Source of the DNA: Nitrospirota bacterium | Lineage (GTDB): Bacteria; Nitrospirota; 9FT-COMBO-42-15; HDB-SIOI813 | DNA length: 5,892 nucleotides | Assembly: GCA_016234155.1 (NCBI GenBank) | Contig: JACRGZ010000192.1 | Coordinates: 1-5,892, forward strand | Reading direction: 5' to 3' | Program-made: the position numbers and the translations under genes | Notes under the pieces: model-generated | The model's input: the letters and a program-made list of their open reading frames with translations, nothing else | What the model was told of the DNA's origin: nothing | Database searches by the model: none | Shown here: in pieces, positions 1 to 4,747 of the stretch | Position numbering within the stretch: the stretch's first letter is position 1 | Layout: each line of letters begins with the position of its first letter

Positions 1-137
1 AGCCGACTGGCCGTTTACTTCTGGGCTTTCATATAGTTCGTTACCTCCCTATACGCCAGATATAACTACCTGACCGCTACGGACAATTGTCAGGGTGGGA
101 CTTCCACCCACAAGCTCAGCCATTTTGCCGGCTGCAC
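1..137 (-). mobile_element. 5' end of a group II intron, probably class C (continues past the left edge)
   Basis: Read on the minus strand from 137, the sequence starts GTGCAG, close to the group II 5' consensus GTGYG (fifth base A instead of G). It then shows a stem CAGCC (130-134) with GGCTG (117-121), followed by a hairpin with stem GTGGG/CCCAC and loop TGGAAGT (95-111). The GTGGGTGGAAGTCCCAC arrangement near the 5' end is typical of domain I of bacterial group II introns and resembles the class C intron of Oceanobacillus as I remember it. Later segments (CCGTAGCGGTCAGG, GAAAGCCCAGAAGTAAACGG) also fit domain I style. It follows a small stem-loop, as class C introns do. The reverse transcriptase ORF and 3' domains V-VI would lie outside the window. 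No protein-coding gene is seen in this stretch. The assignment rests on pattern recognition, without a covariance-model search. Confidence 0.68.
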
Positions 138-138
138 G

Positions 139-153
139 TGAGCCGAAGGCTCA
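139..153 (-). other. Hairpin containing the fusion gene stop codon, adjacent to the intron start
   Basis: TGAGCC (139-144) and GGCTCA (148-153) form a 6-bp stem with a GAA/TTC loop. On the minus strand the TGA stop codon of the fusion gene is its first arm. No U-run follows; instead a sequence like the 5' end of a group II intron begins one base later. Class C group II introns characteristically insert just after such stem-loops, so this may be the insertion target, possibly an interrupted terminator. Confidence 0.55.
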
Positions 154-1626
154 TAAGTGTTTCATCCCGATATCCATTGGCGCCCTGCCAAGTGATTGCA
201 GGAGGGCTACGGTATCGGATATCCTCTTCCTTGTATCATCATTACCATCTCCCTTACCTGGATATATTGAATAGAGCCTTCGGTATCTCTGCGGGGTAAG
301 GTTGACCATCATGGAGTTACCGCCTGTCATGAGCGCCCTCCTTGTCCCCTCAATGCCGAATAGTTTTTCCAGTGCAGATGTAACAAGGATATTTCCATCA
401 TGACGAACAAGTCTTGTTACTGCAATAACCTTGAGCATCATGTTTATATCTACTTTTGGTGCTAATGCAAGGGGTGTATCAGGATGCGGGATAAAAGGAC
501 CAAAGGAATACATTTCAGGTTCAAGAGAGGATGCGAGTAAGATGTCATCCAGGATATCTTCTTCTTTCTGACCGGGGAGACCTATTAGAGAACCAGTTGC
601 AATTATGTATCCAATTTCCTTTAACTCCATCAGGATGCGAAGCCTGTTTTCATAATATAGTGTGGAATGGAGACTACCATATAGTGATAGATTTGATGTC
701 TCAAACCTGAAGAGGACACCCCTGGCTCCTGCATTATAAAGCTTCTGATAACAATCCCTCTCCCTCTCCCCAATGCTGATGAATATAAGGACATTACACC
801 GCTCTTTTATCTTTCGTATAATCTCTGCAAGTTTATCAGTTGTGTAATAACCATCTTCCCCTCCCTGAAGGACATAGGCCCTGAATCCAAGGTTACTTAT
901 TGAAGAAATTACAGCAGCCACAATCTCATCAATTTCCATCCTGTATCTTTCAAGCCTTTGGTTCTCCCTCCTTATCCCGCAATAAGCACAGTCATTCTTA
1001 CATATATTGGAGAACTCAATGATCCCGTGTACACAGGATGAGTTCTTATGCACCTTATGGCGAATCCTGTTTGCGGCATTATAGAGTAGTTTTAACTCCC
1101 CCTCTTCTTTAATTTTCAACAATAAAAGCAACTCAGCTTTTGTCAGGGATAAACCAATTTCAGCCTTATCTATGATTTGGAGGGTTTCACCTGAAAATAG
1201 GCGACTAAAGTCGCCCCTACCCGGGGTAGAGGTGGCTTTAGCCTCCCTATTTTCATTGTCCTTTGTGTTACTATGTAACATGAATGTTTCATCTGAAAAT
1301 CCTCCCCTCACCCATCCCTCTCCCCTCAGGGGAGAGGGTAAGGGTGAGGGGTTTTCATCCACCTTTGTAAAATATACAGACTCTTCTTCCGTAAGTCTCC
1401 GGTCAATCTCTTTTAATTTAAAGAATGCCTCGTTCCAACCGCTCAGGATGCTTAGTGCAATATCTTCCTCAAGCCTTTCCACAATGACCCCGCCCTGAGC
1501 AAAGACATAGTCCCCTGGATTTACGCCCTCAACATCGACATATGCCTCTTTTTTCTCACCGAAATAATCAATGTGGGCAGTGCTGCCATTGATATCTATA
1601 ATCTTACCTGGAATTGCATAGCACAT
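151..1626 (-). CDS. hypC-hydE: HypC-type chaperone fused to a HydE-like radical SAM enzyme
   Basis: This 491-residue protein joins two maturation domains. Residues 1-78 are HypC/HupF-like: MCYAIPGKI carries the essential Cys2, and PGDYVFAQGGVIVERLEEDIA is the usual core, although HypC's conserved His is Gln44 here. Residues 79-148 are a linker largely encoded by two palindromic repeats. Residues 149-491 are a nearly full-length HydE-like radical SAM domain: EFSNICKNDCAYCGIRREN holds the CX3CX2C cluster motif (C209, C213, C216), then RYRM (227-230), VLQGGEDGYY (252-261), SIGE (284-287), GSLIGLPGQ (345-353) and GPFIPHPDTPLA (376-387), all closely matching HydE by memory. ATG is 2 nt after the preceding stop with only a weak Shine-Dalgarno site, so translation is probably coupled. 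HypC normally carries the Fe(CN)2CO unit for [NiFe] enzymes, while HydE acts in [FeFe] H-cluster assembly. Here the protein sits in a [NiFe] operon, so the substrate of the radical SAM part is unknown. Confidence 0.9.
   Translation of the reverse strand: MCYAIPGKIIDINGSTAHIDYFGEKKEAYVDVEGVNPGDYVFAQGGVIVERLEEDIALSILSGWNEAFFKLKEIDRRLTEEESVYFTKVDENPSPLPSPLRGEGWVRGGFSDETFMLHSNTKDNENREAKATSTPGRGDFSRLFSGETLQIIDKAEIGLSLTKAELLLLLKIKEEGELKLLYNAANRIRHKVHKNSSCVHGIIEFSNICKNDCAYCGIRRENQRLERYRMEIDEIVAAVISSISNLGFRAYVLQGGEDGYYTTDKLAEIIRKIKERCNVLIFISIGERERDCYQKLYNAGARGVLFRFETSNLSLYGSLHSTLYYENRLRILMELKEIGYIIATGSLIGLPGQKEEDILDDILLASSLEPEMYSFGPFIPHPDTPLALAPKVDINMMLKVIAVTRLVRHDGNILVTSALEKLFGIEGTRRALMTGGNSMMVNLTPQRYRRLYSIYPGKGDGNDDTRKRISDTVALLQSLGRAPMDIGMKHL
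1192..1255. repeat. Palindromic repeat 1, in frame inside the fusion gene linker
   Basis: This is a 64-nt imperfect inverted repeat centred near 1223. Arms TGAAAATAG (1192-1200) and CTATTTTCA (1247-1255) are exact complements. The inner part pairs CTAAAG (1205-1210) with CTTTAG (1236-1241) and TACCC (1218-1222) with GGGTA (1224-1228). The sequence differs from repeat 2. The inner motif, GGCTAAAGCCACCTCTACCC on the minus strand, resembles dispersed palindromes seen in many bacterial genomes. It encodes about ENREAKATSTPGRGDFSRLFS (residues 125-145) in frame. Confidence 0.78.
1294..1357. repeat. Palindromic repeat 2, in frame inside the fusion gene linker
   Basis: This is a 64-nt inverted repeat. 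Outer arms TGAAAA (1294-1299) and TTTTCA (1352-1357) flank CCCCTCACCC (1304-1313) pairing with GGGTGAGGGG (1342-1351), and CCCTCTCCCC (1316-1325) pairing with GGGGAGAGGG (1329-1338), around a TCA loop. The CCCTCTCCCC-TGAGGGG-type core is a small dispersed repeat I recognise from many bacterial genomes. On the minus strand it encodes about ENPSPLPSPLRGEGWVRGGFS (residues 91-111) without breaking the frame. Confidence 0.8.
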
Positions 1627-1628
1627 GA

Positions 1629-2084
1629 TTAACCATAGAACGAATGGATTAGCTGCAGACGTGTATTCTTGACTCTTTCTGACACCACTTTTGCAACCCT
1701 TCTCATTATAAGGAAACCCATGCGGTAGTCCATCCTGATCAATCCCATGAGTCTTCTACTATCTACTGAGATTATGGTGGAGTCCTCAACACACCTTGCA
1801 GATGCTGTAAACCTGAATGGTTCAACGATGGCTGACCAGCCAAAGGGTTCGGCAAACTGGGATACTGTCAGGACACTCAGATGTGTACCACCGGTTACCT
1901 TTATTTCTACAGATATCTTGCCATTTTTGAGTACATAGAGGTGTTCTGCAGGGGTGTCCTCAATAAAAATAAACTCGCCGGCACGATGAGTTTCTTCCCT
2001 GCATATCTCCTGCAGGGATAAAAGCTCTTCATCTGTAAGATCTGCAAAAAACTCTATCTTCTTTAAATCATCAAGTGCTATCAT
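1629..2084 (-). CDS. Stand-alone cyclic nucleotide-binding-fold protein (Crp-like sensor domain, no HTH)
   Basis: This 151-residue protein consists almost entirely of one cNMP-binding beta-roll. Typical segments are the N-terminal helix FFADLTDEELLSL (12-24), AGEFIFIEDTPAEHLYVLKNGKISVEI (35-61) and FGWSAIVEPFRFTASARC (81-98), followed by helices to the C-terminus. There is no room for the Crp/Fnr helix-turn-helix, so it is not a DNA-binding regulator. In the phosphate-binding cassette the Glu that follows FG in CRP is Trp83, while an Arg (R91) is kept, so classic cAMP binding is doubtful. It begins after a strong Shine-Dalgarno site and ends 2 nt before the fusion gene. Its position between two maturation genes suggests a role in sensing or controlling assembly or activity of the hydrogenase; that is inference only. 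The fold is clear, the ligand and job are unknown. Confidence 0.85.
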   Translation of the reverse strand: MIALDDLKKIEFFADLTDEELLSLQEICREETHRAGEFIFIEDTPAEHLYVLKNGKISVEIKVTGGTHLSVLTVSQFAEPFGWSAIVEPFRFTASARCVEDSTIISVDSRRLMGLIRMDYRMGFLIMRRVAKVVSERVKNTRLQLIHSFYG

Positions 2085-2090
2085 GGCTAA

Positions 2091-2096
2091 CCTCCC
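2091..2096 (-). promoter_or_regulatory. Ribosome-binding site of the cNMP-fold gene
   Basis: GGGAGG on the minus strand lies six bases before the ATG at 2082-2084. It is a strong site that supports the start and independent initiation after the repeat-containing gap. Confidence 0.75.
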
Positions 2097-2114
2097 TGAT
2101 ATATTGAAGCTTCC

Positions 2115-2154
2115 TGCAGCAAGCTGCAGGGAATGCGCCCGCTATGCATTTTCA
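2115..2154 (+). repeat. Copy B of a 40-nt dispersed repeat, with a terminal hairpin
   Basis: This copy is 34/40 identical to the minus-strand copy at 4695-4734 and lies in the opposite orientation. It begins within a stronger palindrome at 2113-2130 (CCTGCAGC AA GCTGCAGG, an 8-bp stem) and ends with the shared CTATGCATTTTCA. CTATGCAT occurs again immediately after it (2155-2162). It fills most of the 57-nt gap between the endopeptidase and the cNMP-fold gene and runs into the endopeptidase stop codon. Confidence 0.78.
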
Positions 2155-2639
2155 CTATGCATAAAATCATTTTTAATCTTTGACCCTGATATCTCCATTA
2201 TAAACTCAATAGCCTCAGGAATAAACCTCTTACACTCTTCCGATATACCTATAGCCGGAGAGATATTGTATGCAGGCATACCAATAATCTTTATTTCAGG
2301 CATAGCCAGATCCAGTGTCCTCATAAGTCTAAGCACAGAGGTCAGTTCTATATCATGAGCCGAATAATCATCATCTTCCCTGTATCTGATATCATCAGGC
2401 AATACAACCTTTATGCCGGCAGAGTCTCCTTTCCAGTATTTTATCGCATCCACTAATATTACATTTCTATATGTTGACAGCATATCGATAAGCTCAATAC
2501 CCGGAGTCCCTCCATCAATAACATCAATGCTATCCGGCAGATTTAACTTTTTAAGCTCATTGATTATGTGTATACCGATGCCATCATCTCCCATAAGTAC
2601 ATTACCAAGCCCGAGTATTAATAGTCTGTCATCACTCAA
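2142..2639 (-). CDS. [NiFe] hydrogenase maturation endopeptidase (HyaD/HybD/HycI family)
   Basis: This 165-residue protease trims the large-subunit C-terminus after nickel insertion so that the active site can close. Family signatures: LGLGNVLMGDDGIG (9-22), where D19 aligns with the Ni-sensing acidic residue (Glu16 in E. coli HybD); DGGTPG (42-47); LVDA (62-65) with D64; and SAHD (93-96) with H95. D19, D64 and H95 would be the metal-contacting set. The start is an unusual TTG that overlaps the large-subunit stop by 8 nt and has GAGGT eight bases upstream. Its neighbour's short C-terminal tail is the obvious substrate. The last few codons and the TAG stop lie inside repeat copy B (2115-2154), so the extreme C-terminus (about HSENA) is repeat-derived; this should not affect the conserved core, which ends earlier. 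No gene symbol is given because naming differs between operons. Confidence 0.9.
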   Translation of the reverse strand: MSDDRLLILGLGNVLMGDDGIGIHIINELKKLNLPDSIDVIDGGTPGIELIDMLSTYRNVILVDAIKYWKGDSAGIKVVLPDDIRYREDDDYSAHDIELTSVLRLMRTLDLAMPEIKIIGMPAYNISPAIGISEECKRFIPEAIEFIMEISGSKIKNDFMHSENA

Positions 2640-3918
2640 TGAACTTTACCTCAAGGAAGTGTGATGAGCATGATATGCAGGGGTCATATGCCCTGACCAG
2701 CATCTCAAGTCTCTGAATCATCTCCACCTTTGATAGACCAAGGATTCCCGGCACTAATGCCTCTATATCCTCTTCGATATTTGCAAGGTTCTGTGCTGTC
2801 GGGATGATACAGTTTGCAGACTTTATAATCCCTTTATCATCCACGCCATATTCATGATACAGGGAACCTCTCGGGGCCTCTACCACACCAACACCAAGCC
2901 CTTCTCTGACATCTATCCTTCCCACCCCTACATTCATGTTTCCTGATGAAAGCTGGTCTAATAATCCAAGGGAATCATATATGCAATGAACAGACTCAAC
3001 CAGTTGAGCAACATTGTTCATATAGGGGTTTGTGCAGGGAAGTGTTAGGCCAAGCCTCTGCGCTGCCTCTTTTGCCTTATCCGATAACTGAGAATAATTA
3101 TTATTCAATCTGGCAAGTGCTCCCACCATAATAGAACTGTCTCCGGAACTGGCATGTTTTGCAGTAGAGTATTCAATCACACTCTCTGTTATAAAATCCC
3201 TGTACTGTTCTACCTCCGTAAGATCATTCTCCTTTGAATAGAGTTTACCATCATAAAGGGCATAATCTCCTTTATCCTTTAATGAGCAGTACCTCGTCTC
3301 CCTGTTAAATTCAGGGATATTCAGCCCCTTAAAGAAATTAACCGTTTCATCTATATCAGGGATAGCTGATTCAAGTACCTTTCTTACCTCTTCAAGGTCC
3401 TTTTTTGCCGGTATCCTCATAAATCCGCCAACAGTCATCCCGATCGGGTGTATATGACGGCCAACGAGTATTCTGCATATCTCGTTTGCAACCTTTTTAA
3501 GCCTCAGTCCCCGCTTTACAACCTCCGGGTTTGACCTGGCAAGTGGTATTACTGAGCCAACATTGAAAAAGTCCGGGGCAACAAGAAGATACAGATGCAG
3601 GATATGGCTCTGGAGTACCTCTGCATGCATCAGTATCTTTCTCAGAAGGATTACATCAGCAGACGGTGTAATATTTAATGCTGACTCACACGCCTTTATA
3701 GATGCCAATGTATGGCTTATGGCACAGATACCGCATATCCTTGAAGTGATATGGGGCGCCTCAGTAATATGACGGCCTAACAGCATCACTTCAAAGAAGC
3801 GGGGGGATTCTACAATCTCAAGCCTCAGCTCTTCAATCCTCCCTTCTTTGATATTTAAGACGAGATTGCCATGCCCTTCAACCCTTGTTATATGATGTAG
3901 GTGAATGTCGTGTGTCAT
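2632..3918 (-). CDS. hydA: Group 3b [NiFe] hydrogenase large (alpha) subunit
   Basis: This 428-residue subunit carries the Ni-Fe active site, catalysing H2 <-> 2 H+ + 2 e-. The N-terminus has the family segment RVEGHG (12-17). The L1 motif RICGIC (60-65) gives C62 and C65, and the L2 motif DPCISCSSH (412-420) gives C414, C417 and H420; together these are the four Ni-Fe cysteines. A conserved APRGS segment lies in the C-terminal half. Eight residues (FLEVKFIE) follow His420, which is a short maturation tail expected to be removed by the endopeptidase encoded next. No in-frame TGA or selenocysteine is present. The ATG start overlaps the small-subunit stop by 4 nt, and its own Shine-Dalgarno site is weak, so it probably depends on coupling. 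The symbol follows the Pyrococcus sulfhydrogenase; it is not the [FeFe] HydA. Confidence 0.95.
   Translation of the reverse strand: MTHDIHLHHITRVEGHGNLVLNIKEGRIEELRLEIVESPRFFEVMLLGRHITEAPHITSRICGICAISHTLASIKACESALNITPSADVILLRKILMHAEVLQSHILHLYLLVAPDFFNVGSVIPLARSNPEVVKRGLRLKKVANEICRILVGRHIHPIGMTVGGFMRIPAKKDLEEVRKVLESAIPDIDETVNFFKGLNIPEFNRETRYCSLKDKGDYALYDGKLYSKENDLTEVEQYRDFITESVIEYSTAKHASSGDSSIMVGALARLNNNYSQLSDKAKEAAQRLGLTLPCTNPYMNNVAQLVESVHCIYDSLGLLDQLSSGNMNVGVGRIDVREGLGVGVVEAPRGSLYHEYGVDDKGIIKSANCIIPTAQNLANIEEDIEALVPGILGLSKVEMIQRLEMLVRAYDPCISCSSHFLEVKFIE
2648..2652 (-). promoter_or_regulatory. Ribosome-binding site supporting the TTG start of the endopeptidase
   Basis: GAGGT on the minus strand lies eight bases before the TTG codon at 2637-2639, inside the end of the large-subunit gene. 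It decides the start: the next in-frame ATG is codon 16, which would remove the conserved glycine-rich N-terminal motif. Confidence 0.65.
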
Positions 3919-4658
3919 AAAAGGCTCTGTATCTCCTCAAGGCCATTAAATATCCTGAACTTATCCCTGATCTCTTCCTTTGAATATCCCTTTTCCATGA
4001 GGATATTACAGAGGGACTCTATGTTTGACCCTTCAACAATCCCCCTGCATCCGACGCATGTATCCCTGTAGGTCGGACAGATTGCCCCGCAACCAGCCCG
4101 TGTTACTGAACCAAGACACCACTTCCCTTCTTCAACGAGACATACGTTCCCCTTTGACCGGCACTCAACACAGACCGGATAATCAGGGAGTCCTGGTTTG
4201 ATATTCAAAAGGAGTCCCTGTACAAACCTCAGGAACTCCCTCTTGTCTATTGGACAACCAGGGAGTACAAGGTCTACCGGCACTACATCCTTTATCCTCT
4301 TTGTTGGGATGGTGTCAGAAAATAAATCTGACCTCCCGTATACATAAGGGAGCCAGGACCCCTGCGGATGGAAGTTCTTTAAGACATTTACTCCGCCGAG
4401 GTGTGAACAGGCACCGAGGGCTATTAATACCTTTGCCCTTTCCCTAATCCTTTTTACCTCTTCAATCTCGGATTCCCTTGTAACAGAACCCTCAATAAAT
4501 GCAATCTCATAATCCTGTCCCTTCTCATCCATTGCCTCCCTGAAATTTACTATATCGATCTGGTCTATAAGTGTGGGAATCTCATCCTCAAGATTGAGTA
4601 TCTGGAGCTGACACCCTTCACAACTTGTAAAACTAAAGACCCCGATCTTTGGCGGCAT
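3915..4658 (-). CDS. hydD: Group 3b [NiFe] hydrogenase small (delta) subunit
   Basis: This 247-residue electron-transfer subunit pairs with the large subunit and carries the Fe-S chain leading from the Ni-Fe site. Proximal-cluster ligands are recognisable: TSCEGC near the N-terminus (C13, C16), GACSHLGG (C84) and LPGCP (C135). A Cys-rich C-terminal region follows (C163, C166, C173, C181, C190, C194, C201, C204), in the order expected for the additional 4Fe-4S clusters of group 3 cytoplasmic small subunits. No Tat signal peptide or membrane anchor is present, so the enzyme is cytoplasmic, unlike uptake hydrogenases of groups 1 and 2. The ATG start has GGAGG six bases upstream. The stop overlaps the large-subunit ATG as ATGA (4 nt), the classic arrangement for coupled translation of the two hydrogenase subunits. 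F420-reducing group 3a small subunits are related, but the beta and gamma partners here indicate 3b. Confidence 0.93.
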   Translation of the reverse strand: MPPKIGVFSFTSCEGCQLQILNLEDEIPTLIDQIDIVNFREAMDEKGQDYEIAFIEGSVTRESEIEEVKRIRERAKVLIALGACSHLGGVNVLKNFHPQGSWLPYVYGRSDLFSDTIPTKRIKDVVPVDLVLPGCPIDKREFLRFVQGLLLNIKPGLPDYPVCVECRSKGNVCLVEEGKWCLGSVTRAGCGAICPTYRDTCVGCRGIVEGSNIESLCNILMEKGYSKEEIRDKFRIFNGLEEIQSLL

Positions 4659-4664
4659 TAAAAA

Positions 4665-4669
4665 CCTCC
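4665..4669 (-). promoter_or_regulatory. Strong ribosome-binding site of the small-subunit gene
   Basis: GGAGG on the minus strand lies six bases before the ATG at 4656-4658. It is one of the best Shine-Dalgarno sites in the window. It fits independent initiation after the 89-nt gap, whereas most other genes here are closely coupled, and it supports the chosen start. Confidence 0.8.
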
Positions 4670-4685
4670 GTTAGATAGTCCTCTC

Positions 4686-4713
4686 CACTCACTTTGAAAA
4701 TGCATAGTGAGTG
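4686..4713 (-). other. Intercistronic hairpin, 8-bp perfect stem
   Basis: CACTCACT at 4686-4693 and AGTGAGTG at 4706-4713 are exact reverse complements separated by 12 nt. In the minus-strand transcript this would form a stem-loop between the gamma and delta genes, ending 16 nt before the delta ribosome-binding site. There is no U-run after it, so it does not look like an intrinsic terminator; an mRNA processing or stability element is more plausible. It overlaps repeat copy A, but the second repeat copy lacks the distal arm. Confidence 0.5.
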
Positions 4714-4734
4714 CAATCCCCGCAGCCTGCTGCA
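4695..4734 (-). repeat. Copy A of a 40-nt dispersed repeat
   Basis: Read on the minus strand, this segment matches the plus-strand segment 2115-2154 at 34 of 40 positions without gaps. It begins with a small inverted repeat (GCAGC AG GCTGC) and ends with an exact 13-nt shared block, CTATGCATTTTCA. It lies in the gap between the gamma and delta genes, 13 nt beyond the gamma stop codon. It resembles REP/MITE-type palindromic elements; the family name is unknown to me. Confidence 0.75.
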
Positions 4735-4747
4735 AATAGATTCAATT

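Noticed and set aside
87..299. A 70-codon plus-strand open frame at the left end
   Set aside because: It overlaps both the intron-like sequence and the conserved C-terminal part of the HydE-like domain on the other strand, and its translation shows no recognisable domain.
1192..1357. A CRISPR-like array in the fusion gene
   Set aside because: There are only two units with different cores and no regular repeat-spacer pattern; the region is coding and each unit is a palindrome of its own kind.
1172..1498. A 108-codon plus-strand open frame containing PLTHPSPLRGEG
   Set aside because: The recognisable text comes from palindromic repeat 2, which is open on both strands; the rest is antisense to the fusion gene.
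151..1626. An [FeFe] hydrogenase system because of the HydE-like domain
   Set aside because: The hydrogenase subunits show the RICGIC and DPCISC nickel-ligand motifs of [NiFe] enzymes; no [FeFe] H-cluster motif or HydF is present in the window.
2113..2130. The hairpin of repeat copy B as an intrinsic terminator after the endopeptidase gene
   Set aside because: In the minus-strand transcript the stem is followed by a mixed sequence (CTTCAATATATC), not a U-run, and the next gene with a strong ribosome-binding site begins shortly after.
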